From Apostichopus japonicus (lineage: Eukaryota > Echinodermata > Holothuroidea > Aspidochirotida > Stichopodidae): a stretch of DNA of 64,000 nt. The notes beneath the pieces are model-generated. The model did no database searches, was not told the origin of the DNA, and was given only the letters and a program-made list of their open reading frames with translations. A program made the position numbers and the translations under genes. The first letter of the stretch is position 1, and each line of letters begins with the position of its first letter. Location: assembly GCF_037975245.1 (NCBI RefSeq), contig NC_092581.1, positions 14,960,303-15,024,302 of the forward strand, read 5' to 3'. Below, piece after piece: positions 13,086 to 26,278 of the stretch.

Positions 13086-13855
13086 CCAGGGGCGTAGCCA
13101 GGATTTTCAAAGTTGTAGGCACGACTATCTGAGCAGAGAGCCACCATCGGTTGGCGCGGAGCGTACAAGAAAATTTTGGTTTTACAAACACCCTAGATGG
13201 CCGGAAACGGCCCTTCCCGAGCGTTCATTCTGGTTCCCTGGCCTCTTGCTAACTTGAGACACCTCATTCAATATCACTTTTAAACCCTAAAACACAAACG
13301 AGTTAAAATAATACGTAATTCAATACTTAATACGTAATTTAATACATAATGTATTTAAAATTAGCAAGGTACATGTACAGAGTAGTCTTACTTTTCAACT
13401 TCTGATACTTGTATAGATACAATTACAAAGATAATGTCTTTGATACAACTATAGCCAGTAATTGTCTTTGATACAACTGTAGCCAGTAAATGCTTAAGTT
13501 AGCCAGAAGGCGAGAGCTATCCGACTGATATCTCAACTGAAATATTATCTGCGTAAACGGGTTCTTAACTAGATGTTAAAAAACTGACAAGATCGGATCC
13601 TAGCCTTTTTCGGCGGGTAGAGTGTTGAATGAAACGGCACGCGATAGAAATGACAGCCTAGATGACAGAAGAATAGGTCACGTAATTTTTAGCCATATTC
13701 TTGCTATGTTCATTTCAATAGTTTTTCCTGTCTAGACTCTTAAACTCCAGCAAGCTTATGGATTTGAATTATGGGTGTTTAAAAATAAAAAGATAACTTG
13801 GCCCAAAAAAGTGTAGGCCCGGGCCTACAGTGCTACATACTGGCTACGCCCCTGG
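13086..13855. mobile_element. MITE-like non-autonomous transposon with long terminal inverted repeats
   Basis: The left end CCAGGGGCGTAGCCAG is repeated in perfect inverse at the right end (CTGGCTACGCCCCTGG). A TA dinucleotide lies outside both ends, extending the perfect match to 18 bp (TACCAGGGGCGTAGCCAG). No 8-bp duplication is visible, so the superfamily is open: the ends resemble hAT, the TA flanks suggest another group. Its left part (13123-13240) carries, reversed, the module of the 3325-3999 and 30777-31860 elements. Near the right end is an 18-bp perfect palindrome, TGTAGGCCCGGGCCTACA. No protein is encoded. Confidence 0.8.
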
Positions 13856-16644
13856 TAGCGGGAAGGGGTTCCTGTCCCCTACCCCATCACCTCCATTCCT
13901 TCAACTAGGTTTGCCATATTTAATTGCTAGAAGAATAGTAAGTTAAATTGAAAACAATAACCTGTTAATATAGTCCACTAAAATCGCACAAGGAATGATA
14001 AAAATTAGACTTCAATGTATAAGGTTTGCAAATGACGCGATGACAAAGTACATGAATCTTCGGGGGGGGGGGGGAGGACACATAATTTTCTGTATCTGGG
14101 TAAATGTTTGTCATTAGCAACTCTCTGACAACGATCAGACAAATAGTTGTAACCACATAGATCTATCAGTTAAAATGAGGGTCAGTGGTGTGCGCAAGGG
14201 TGGGGGGGGGGGGGCTCAGGGGAAATTCCCACACCCACCACCATCGTCAGTCCTGGTGTAATTGTTCAGTTGGTGAATTATTACAATCAGGGAAGAATAA
14301 AACCACGTATACCTCTACTGGTGAACCCTCAGCCTTCTTTTTCGACCTCACGCAATCAAATGTTAAGTAATCAGTAGTAGAACAACTTTGCGTTAAGGCA
14401 TAATTACAGACATCATTTAAATGTCAAATATGCGTCAGAATGCACTATCTGACGTCTAAGCTTCTATTTGGGGGAGGGAGGACCCCCTACCCCGATCCCC
14501 TTTTTGGGAGTCGGCTTCAACAACCCCTCAGCTACACCCCATCTTATAAAATCCTCGATAAGCCTCCGGTATAGTTCCATAAACTGATAAAGGTTCATGC
14601 CAGTACCCAAATCAGTCGAATGGGGGGGGGGGGGGGGAGGACTTTAGAATCTCCTACCCGCCCCCTTCATCAAGTTGAAATCCTGTGCACGTCGCCGATT
14701 ATGTTCATCCAGTTACTATAGTGTATAAGTTAGCTGGCTTTGTTTGTTAGAATGATGAAAAAGTATACCACCTATGATAAACGCATTCAGTCGCTTTAAA
14801 AGTCCAGACTATACATCTCAACATTGTGGTCTTGACTTTGTCATCGCCAAGAACATTCGAGTCATGAATCTTGTCAGTCTCGCGGCTCTGTTTAATTTTA
14901 GATCACATCACAGAGGAGACTTTCGTGGGGGGTGCTCCGGTGACGTCACGTAGGTATAACTTGACGGCAAGGTAAAGAGCAGCGGTGACGTCAACTGACA
15001 AGGGGTGCCTGTATTGAATGAACTTGATCGGTAGCGATCGGTGCATATAAGATCCTTCAAGCTAGGGAAGATAATTCGTAATAAAATAAACATATATGTC
15101 TAGAGATTGTCAACAGCAAGACAATTAATTGTGAATCTGATGAATATTGAAGTTATTAATTAAGGGATGACATTAGGCAGAAATTTAGTCTTCATGTATC
15201 ATAATTCAATAATAAAAAAAAACTAAGGGAGCAAATAATCATTGTTAGTATTGTTTCTAAAGCTATTCCAGGTTCGAAGATATTCCAGCTACTCAATTGA
15301 GTAATCAATTTTCATTTCAAATTTCCTATCTTTTTGTTGTTGTTCTTTCCAATGTGTTTATAATTTTTTTTATTTATGTCAGTATATGGGAAATGGTGTC
15401 GAAAATATAAGTCAAATTCTGAGGAAATCATTTCCGTTCACTAAAACTCATTTCTTCAGGAAAAGAGGGAAACTATAGGAAGTAATATTCGGTGATGATT
15501 TTACCGGCAAGAAGAGTTATAAACCAAATGTGAAATATAGCCCACAGTCCACATGCGCTAGCATATTCCTGAGACTTAATATGTTTAGCTTGCCTAATTA
15601 AATGCACACAACACATAAAAAGTGTAACTTCCTTACTGCAGATTTAACATCATCACATGACTAGAAACGCCAGACAAGAATTCTTTCTATCACAATGCGG
15701 CATCTATACGCTTCCCCTCAATTTTGTATGGAACTTTTTTAATTTATCATATATGCTATACTAAAAGTGCGGTGTTGTGTAGCATCGTAATGCCTTAGGG
15801 CCCCCAAGAGAGTGAGTAAGATGTTTAATACCTTCGTATGTCATCCCGAGTGGCGAAGAAGTGATTCATAAACAAGATGAAAACTAAAGCTGACTTGTAT
15901 AACTAAGTGCCCATAAAGCATGAGTTACAAAATGCTAGACTTGATGTATAGTCGGCTATAATATATATACAGCCTCTTCGCCGCCTAACGAATTGCGCGT
16001 GCATTGCCTTCCTACCTTGATTTCCAACTTTTGTTCATGGACATAGGATAGGGGGAGGTAAAACTCAAACTTCCTTTAGACCCGTAACAGTTAAGACACG
16101 AGTCCCGCCCTCCATTCCGTTACCCTACCCCCTCCCCCCCCCCCCCCCCCATTCCCCGTTCTGTAGCCTCTTTCCTTAACAAATGGAAGTTCCGAGAAAG
16201 TGTAATTGACGCATGCATGACTTCTATTAACATTTTTAGTAAAAATATAAATAAATATGCTAGAAACTACGTCAGCATATTTACTTGAACAGATCTGGTC
16301 AGTATTGGTTGCCGGTAGAATGATTCATACGATCAAGCCGCGCAGTAAGCCTAGCCGCAAGCCATTAGACGGGCGAAAAAACACATGACAGCGAGGGAAA
16401 TCATTACACCGTAAAAACTATACAATGTCAAGAGCATGCAGACGACATGGGTAATTAAGCGAAATAATTATGATATATTTCCCGCCATACGTGTCTGTTT
16501 TCATAATGTCCAACTGTCGTAAGCAGATATAGGAGTAAAGGGTGTTGTGCCGAGAGAAGTTATTTTGAGGGAAAGGGAAATGTGCTCTTCTGACATATAT
16601 AATCAACTGCAGCTAGCCTGTCCAATATATCATCGCTATAGAAC

Positions 16645-16675
16645 CAGGGAGTTGTTTCCGCATAACAACTCCCTG
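16645..16675. mobile_element. 31-bp palindromic mini-element, copy 1
   Basis: CAGGGAGTTGTT, a 7-base spacer TCCGCAT, then the perfect inverse AACAACTCCCTG. The flanks ATAGAAC and TAAGAAC are similar but not identical. See the second copy at 17582, whose flanks are exact. Confidence 0.6.
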
Positions 16676-17581
16676 TAAGAACCATATATACACGAACGTA
16701 TACTATAATGGAGAGACGGTAGTGATATATAGGAGACACAAAACCCAACCAGCATCACTGGTCACGTGATAGAGATAAATGTCATGATGAAAATCTTTCA
16801 CAAACAGCTAAGAAAAAATCATGATTATGTTTGATAGATATCACATATTTACAGTGTCTTTCACACACAAAGTGCAACAAGACTGTAGATTTGATCGAAT
16901 ATGACATCATCAAAGCCTGACATGCGTTTCGGTTGTTTTTTTTTTGGGGGGGTGTTGCGGGTTTTTTTTCTTTCTCTGTAATGGATATGGGTGTTTACAA
17001 TATGCTGAATTTAAAATATTGAAGCTATTAATATGAGTGACATGACCCTATGATGGAAATGTTTTCAGTGTCAACACTGTTAACATTCTATCAAGAAGAA
17101 AGTATGCGACAGAGACAGAAGGTAAAATGTGTTTCAGATTCTAGTGACCGCACTGTGACATCACAGATTTATAACATGACATCTCGCCTCGGGCCTCGAA
17201 GAAATGACTCCACATTGAACAAGAATTTTTGTTTCCTTAGCTGTGATGGGAAGTTGTTTGTCACAAAGATCTCAATCGCATGAGCCAAAGATGACGGTTA
17301 GGTTTGTGACCGTTTTCGAAACCGTTCATCCTAACAAACCCCCCTTCCCATTCCCCCACCCCCCCCTCACCCGCGTCCCCCGCCCTCCATCCGAATTTAT
17401 TTTTCGTGCAGATGATTAAGCTTTAGCAGAGAACCACATCGCTGGTTTTAATGTATAATATATATATGGGTGGAATACTTTCACAATATATACTTAAGCT
17501 GGCCTATCTTATGAAATTTCATCAGTTCGGGCCATGCTCCCTGGAAGACACATTGCAAGATATGTGACGTTGTTGTCAAAG

Positions 17582-17609
17582 CAGGGAGTTGTTATGGAAC
17601 AACTCCCTG
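17582..17609. mobile_element. 28-bp palindromic mini-element, copy 2, with 7-bp flanking duplication
   Basis: The same arms as the 16645 copy, CAGGGAGTTGTT and AACAACTCCCTG, around a 4-base spacer ATGG. It is flanked on both sides by GTCAAAG (17575-17581 and 17610-17616), as expected of a target-site duplication. It therefore looks like two transposon ends joined with nothing between them. Confidence 0.65.
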
Positions 17610-18340
17610 GTCAAAGAGTAAATTTTTCTCTCTCGTTTGGAATTATTTTATATTATCATGAGTATTCACACCAGTATAGTCTATCATATAGGACTATAAG
17701 TGTTTGTTAATCATATCTGTTTGTGATTTAGCGTTCAGTAACTCATATGAGGAAATTCTAAAAAAAAATAAAAAACTTCACAAATTTCCGTGAAACTGAG
17801 ACGAATGCAATTCAGTTCAAGAATAACACAAGGAAACAATTATTATGTTTAGGTCAACAAACGCAAATGAAATCATCATAAAATCTGGATCGAGGAATGG
17901 TATTAGGTTTCAAATTACATCCTGTTCAAGTGCAACGTTTATATAAAGCGTATACTTCAACTTTCTCTGTTCAGACCTGGACGCACGAAAGCCAAGACTA
18001 AACACTTGTTTTTGTTTTAGTAATTAAAAATCGAACTTGTTGGATTATGAACAGCTGATAAAGTATACTTTATTTATATGATTTTCACAGTCAACGATGA
18101 TCCTGTTATAAGACCATACTGCAGGTGATAATTGTGGGGGGGGGGTGAGGGGAGGACTGGGGCATAAATTAATACCGTCTCAGTGACGGACCGGCAGAGC
18201 TGGGACAGTGAAACTAGCGGCGCATTAGTTGGCACGAAACTGGTTCTTTCGCGACCATGTAGGAGAATGACGCTATCTGTGGCTTACATTGCGGAGTCCC
18301 GGGCCCATAAACCGATAGGCCAAGCCGTAGGCTGCAGGGA

Positions 18341-18660
18341 GATTTCATTTTGTATACACCGTCACGTGATACAGCGTGATACATCATTGTACTTATACAA
18401 TACAATTAAAATATTAAAAAAAAAAAAAACGGTAAACCGGTTACCTGAGAATGTCGAGCTTCGGCCTGCCGGGTATTGTACGTTAAATATAAATCTCAAT
18501 CAAATTTTCTAACATTTCTGTGTGCATAAATAACAAACCCGCATTGTAATCGACAAGCCGATATTGTTCATAAATTTGGTGGTGTTGATGTCTAACTGTT
18601 GTTATGGTTTGGAATGTTAAGATCTCATTTTGTGTACACCGTCACGTGATACAGCATGAC
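18341..18660. repeat. Dispersed repeat copy 1 with partial tandem duplication
   Basis: 18382-18620 is closely similar to 20533-20813 in the same orientation; both contain ATGTCGAGCTTCGG and GTCTAACTGTTGTTATGG. In addition, the 40 bases at 18341 (TTTTGTATACACCGTCACGT...) recur exactly 280 bp later at 18621. The unit has thus begun a second tandem copy. No terminal inverted repeats or frame were found. Confidence 0.75.
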
Positions 18661-20532
18661 GATGGCGTGAGGTTGACTAAAGAGCAGAGCAGGCTAAATG
18701 CTAGTGACTCACTCCTCAACCTGCTGTTACTACAGTCTACTACAACAGGAGTTTTCAGGCAAAATGTCATTACTGTGAACTCTTTACAATACTGTAAACT
18801 TAAATTACACTCAAAATTCCCTGACTGGAACGTGTTGAGGATTTCCCTACAATAATCAACATTGTTGTACCGTCTGAACTATCATTCTGGATATAAGCTG
18901 TTATTATCATTTGAGCCAGCATATATATATATATATACTGCGAGCGAAAGTCCTGAAAATCGAGTATCAATTTCCTGTTTGTAGAAAGCTTTTCAATTTC
19001 CTGAAGTGATAGAATATATGTTGTATATCTGAAAGCTGTATTATAGATTAGGTTGTTATGTTATGTCACATGCGTGACCAAACTATGTAATATTCACTTA
19101 ATAATTAATTAGCTAGTTATCAAGTTAACTAACTAAAGAAATATATACATGTATGTGCATGTCGCCGACTTATTTATACAAACGTTTGACAGCCAGTTGG
19201 GACAATTTTCTAATTCTAATACCACTCTGTACTGTCTTGCCATACTCACTCGTAATGACAGTATGAACAGTTCCTAACCTTCAACTGATAGAAATATACT
19301 ATACGCATACTGCTCATACTGTCAGTAAGAGTGCTTTGTAGTGGGGCATCGACGTACAAGAGAAAAAACCCAACCGGGTGAAATTTGACTATTCTATAAT
19401 AAGCAAGTTATTATAGGTTTATTTCATCTTCTTTTTTTCCTTTTTTTTTGGGGGGGGGTGGGGTAGGGGGCCTAATTTCATCATCGCTGTTCCGATTTCG
19501 GTGGATTAAAGTATCAGCGTATAAACGTTTCCAGTCGCATTATCATTCCAAGTTAATATAAATATTCTTCACGGAAAGACCAGACTGTTGGGAAGTCAAC
19601 CCAATATACAGCTTTAAGCTGTTTGAGGGTGCTCTTACATGCATGAAGGTTTAAAGAAAGTAGAGCAAGAAAGTGGTCTATTTGACATCCCCATTAGTTG
19701 ATGGCATTCAACGTGGTTATACAAACATATACCGGTACCTAACATTCAGCATTGCGTTTTGCCAATTCCTGAAAATTCGGCACATTACACCGACGAGGAA
19801 TGCGAGTAAATCCATATTCTGTTGTTTGCGTGTTTGAAGCTGGCAAATATGTCATAATAATATATATATAGGTCACTTTTAATTTCTATCAAAATGCTGA
19901 TAACTGACAAACAAATCGAGACAAGTCTCGTTAAATAATCTTTTGGCGTGACTGTTGCGGGTTGTATATATTCCGGTATACCCATTAAACACGATTTAGT
20001 AGTGAATCTGCTCGCATAGTACGCTAACCCGATGCTGCATATCCTTATTATCGCATCACTGCTTTAGGCGCAAATTAATGTTGATGTTGTAGACGTATTC
20101 AATTTAAAAACAATAATAAAAACCCACATTGGTATGGATCACCACAAGAGCATGCCTGGCAGTGTTAAATCACATGAGGAATATCTGTAGTCATTGCAAT
20201 TCGGTTATATCTATATATGCTGCCGTTGGCCTATTTCCTATGTTAGGAGTTCATCTCCCATTCAAGTCTACCCCCCCCCCACCCGACCCCTCCACACATT
20301 CAGTGTGCACACGGGGAGGGTTCATAGTCAGGAAGCCACGCATTGACAAAGTTGTGTATTTATTAAAATTCTATCTTTGTCAGGTCGCGTGATCCGTGAG
20401 TTTTCATTGTTGAATCTTGGACGACTGAATATTTGCAAAACAATTCGAAACAAACTATAATGACAAAACCTCGTTAGGTATCCGCCACGGACTGTATCTG
20501 CTAGCTTCAAACCGCTATTCAATCTGATCACT

Positions 20533-20813
20533 CATCATTGTACTTATACAATACAATTAAAATATTTAAAACAAATAGATATAAGGCACATGCACCTAGG
20601 CTACATTGTAAACCGGTTGACCTAAGTCAATTACCTGAGAATGTCGAGCTTCGGTCTGCCGTGTATTGTACGTCGGAAATATAAATCTCAATCAAATTTT
20701 CTAACATTTCTGTGAGCATAAATAACAAACCGGCTTTGTCATCGACAAGCCTTTACTGTTCATAAATTGTGTGGTGTTAATGTCTAACTGTTGTTATGGT
20801 TTGGAATGTTAAT
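20533..20813. repeat. Dispersed repeat copy 2
   Basis: Direct repeat of 18382-18620, about 2.15 kb downstream. It has roughly 40 extra bases near 20573-20632, where copy 1 has a poly-A run. Differences are scattered, so the duplication is not recent. Confidence 0.75.
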
Positions 20814-21230
20814 ATCGCACACTTTAAGTTTATCTCAGTATATCATCTATATATGGCGGTCGCTTATTGTGTTCTAGAACACAGATAGAATACTGACATG
20901 CCTTGTCAGTTGTTTTTAAATGCGCACGTGCGACAAAGAGGCAACATCGTAAACAAACCATGTAACCCCCCCCCCCCCCCCCGCGAAAATGAATTTTAAT
21001 GACAAACCCGTCTCGACTTTCAATTTACAATCGGAAAGAAAGAAGCCCGTTTGGTTATAAGATCAATAACAGAGCATTAAATTAAATCTCCCATAAACTA
21101 TTTTTCATTGGTATGTAAAATATTCTGAAAATGAGAAAACCATATTTTGACAGTTCAGAAAGACAGGAATCATTATTGATTTTCATAACTTTGAGACAAA
21201 GGGAAATAACTGAGTGTGCCTTCTTGTATC

Positions 21231-21232
<2 letters not shown>

Positions 21233-21300
<68 letters not shown>
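21233..21300. repeat. (TA)n microsatellite
   Basis: About 68 bp of uninterrupted TA repeat. Confidence 0.95.
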
Positions 21301-21303
<3 letters not shown>

Positions 21304-22633
21304 TTTTTTATAAAATTTATAACGAACTCTATTCAGGTACCCTATAAGGGAAGGTCATACTTACTGAACAGTCACTATATACGGCTGTAATTCTGTGAAG
21401 TGAAAATGTGACGAAACGTTGGTGATAATATCACGAATTTGTTCCTTGTATGTTCTGTTACTGTTTGACGTGTTTGACAAAGGAGTGAAATTTGCTGTTT
21501 TTCATCCTTGACTATAGTATCGCTCTGTGACGGACAGCAATTGAGAAGAGGGAACAGCGGGTGGGGACGAATGCATGCGGCGAATTATTGCACGTTTGGC
21601 GTTGCAAGGGCTATGGGGGTCAATAAAACTCACTTGAAGAGCACATTACAAAGTCTATAGCAGGATGTTCTTGTGAATAACGTGACTATTTTGCCATGAA
21701 GCGTTACTACGGTAACGAAGCTACCTACCGTAGAAGTCAGTGAATATGCTGTGTTTCACATGATTTCAAGGGGGGGGGGGGGGGGGGAGAGGATTCTCAA
21801 CTCACCTGACTAAATAAGGTGGGGGCATGAATCCTTATGGAAGGGCGTCCCTGGGCAAGGAGAGGAGTGGTCTAATTGGCCCCGAATGAATGCAATTCAT
21901 TACTTTGGTGGCGCCCGCCAATGTAGTCGGGACCTTTAAATGAGCGGGGAGGGGTGGGGGGGGGAGCACCATCATATATAGAGGGAATTCTATCCCTACG
22001 TTGTTTATTAGATCGGGTAGGCAAACCCCTCGGTCACTCGTATAGACATGCACGCAATGTATTGGATGATGGATGATGTGAAATGGTTATTTATCACCGC
22101 TATTGTATTGGCCGATGTAGTAACAGAAGGTTTGTATTTTAACTTAAGGCAAAATAAATTTCAGCCCTTGAAAAGTGGAAAGGCTCAGCTGCGATTTAAA
22201 TTGACCGTGGAATTAAGATAACTTGAAACATTTACTTATTTTTCTTTTTTTTTCTCTCTCTCCTTTCGCTATTGTCTTCATCAATTATCGAAAGGTGAAA
22301 AGACCATTAAGATAACCGTGCTAAAACTCCCACATGAAAGTAAATTGTTTAACACCGTCAAAGACCAAGGTCTCTACAACTAGCACTTTGCTGCGTGAAG
22401 AATGCGTGAAGTTCACGAGGGTAAACGTAAAACAAGGTTGAGCGGCAATTACAGTAATTAGTTGACATTCCGAAGTTGGAAGTTTACAACAACTTTATCC
22501 ACAGAAATATAAATAAACCCAGGGAGAGAACAAAGTCAAGTATTTATTCACGAATTCCTTATATCAAGCTCGCTGTATATGCTCAGAAGTTACCTTTCAG
22601 ATTTTCGACACGGATTGTCTCAAGTGTGTAACC

Positions 22634-22750
<117 letters not shown>

Positions 22751-24267
22751 GCCAAATAAGCACTGGTCTGACTGATGGTGTCTTCCGATAGGCGTGTGTT
22801 GTATGTTATTAAAGTTTAATTAAGCTATTAAAAAATGTCTGGGCAACAAAAAAAGCAATTAAGAATGAAATGGAATCATCATACGGAATGAATATATAAC
22901 ACTGAGAGGATTTTTTAGTTTGACCAGGGAGACTCTTATTTGATCTGTTCCAATCAAGATCGGAGTAGATCTCAGCCGGATCGTTAAAATCCCGAAATTC
23001 GCGATATTCACATTCAAATATTGAAGGTTAAGGTTTACAAGATTTAAGGTTACAAACTGTCGCAATCCAAAGAAATCTTGACTTGTAATGAGTTTTGACG
23101 ATCCTGCGAGAAGTCACCTGAATTTGCCCTTCTTTTCAAGTTGTTGAAAAACATAAATAGGGGGATGATCGATATTTGGTGAAGGACCTGTAATTTGTTA
23201 TAGTCCTGACAAGGCCTGGCGGGAAGGGAAGCTGGTCAGATCTCTATAGCTACGACTCGGAGACCGGAGTTAATCTGAAGGCCAAGGAAATATAGAGATG
23301 AGAATAATACATTCTAAATTTTAAACATACCTAAGGAAAAATGAAAGACTTAAAAACAAAAGGTCCCGGTAATATATGTGTCCCTGGGACCCACCCGACC
23401 TGACTTACGCCGCCACTGGTCCTGACTCACACTTGATGACAGACGAAGATCTAATACTGCATTGATAATATACAGTTTCATTCGTATACAGGTCTACTAC
23501 AGAGTGGTTATTTACCTTTGCGCTTGTGTTTGTATTAAAATAAATATTTAAATATTAAATATAAATATTATATAAGTATTATTTAAATATAAATATTAAA
23601 AGTCAACAGTATGAGGAAATGTTGTAAAATAGTCATGTGTCATTATCCTATAATTGAACTTTCACAAATTTGGTGTTTATAATCATGCAACATTGAGTCT
23701 TCTGCCTATTAAAGCAGACCATCGATTGTCCTGTAAGTACCGATACAAGGTCCCCGATTAAACTCAGTTATGCTGTCTCCTTTTTCTGTCGAGCTTATCA
23801 AAGTCTAATGGCGGGAAGTTGTTCGTATTCTTATACTTTTATAACGTCAAGGACGCGTATCTTGTAGGCTAATCGTCGCAACAGATAATGATAACAATTA
23901 TACTGTACACATTGACTTACTTGCTACAAGGCGGTGTATGGGACGCCATTTAAATTTTTGCGTCACACTTTTATTATGTTCACTTTGGAGAATGCTTAGC
24001 GATTGTCGAATTTCGGAAAAAGTTCTTTTGCAATCTCCCACCCGTCCTTTCCCGCAACAATATCGGTTGCCGATGGATGCATGTGTAGCTATCAACTGCA
24101 CCACAACAACTTGCTTAACGGCATTGATCCCTAGCACACCTACAACGCACCCAAACACATCCGCAGCACACCATATCACATGATACGCACATCCTTCTTT
24201 CAAGACAACTGGCTAGTATATTCTAGTATATTCATGCATATTTATTTATCTTTTTTTCTGTTCACAG

Positions 24268-24487
24268 CGTGAATGTATATCCGTCCATGTTGGCCAGGCA
24301 GGAACTCAGATTGGAAATGCATGCTGGGAGTTGTATTGTCTTGAGCACGGCATTCAGCCAGATGGCCATATGCCACCAGATAGTGCAGGGACAAAAGACG
24401 AAGCATTTAATACCTTCTTCAGCGAGACAGGAGGGGGAAAACACGTCCCTCGGGCAATCTTCGTGGATCTGGAACCCACTGTGATTG
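24268..24487 (+). CDS. Alpha-tubulin coding exon 2
   Basis: Begins after TTCACAG with [12 protein letters not shown], the alpha-tubulin N-terminus from residue 2, and runs through [19 protein letters not shown] to FVDLEPTVI. It ends one base into a codon before GTAAGT. It covers the start of the nucleotide-binding domain. In the loop that faces the microtubule lumen, the usual MPSDKTIGGGDDSF reads [13 protein letters not shown], one residue shorter. Lys40, the acetylated residue, aligns to Ser. The open frame continues past the donor but is intronic there. Confidence 0.95.
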
Positions 24488-26130
<1,643 letters not shown>

Positions 26131-26272
26131 AAAAAAAAGGGAGTAGCCTTGAATCTATAGACCTAGCCGTCAAAGAATGCCGTTGAGTTGTGTAAGTTGA
26201 AATGGGTATGCTTTAAACTGTGTTTTAGTTTGCCAGGTATTGTAGACGGCTGAGTTAGAACAATACTTGTGA

Positions 26273-26278
26273 AATAAA
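26273..26278 (+). terminator. Polyadenylation signal of the alpha-tubulin gene
   Basis: AATAAA about 145 bp after the stop codon, implying a short 3' UTR. Confidence 0.7.

Noticed and set aside
23395-23425. ACGCCGCCACTGG, resembling the right end of a CAGTGGCGG element
   Set aside because: No partner left end was found upstream. It may be a truncated element, but one end is not enough.
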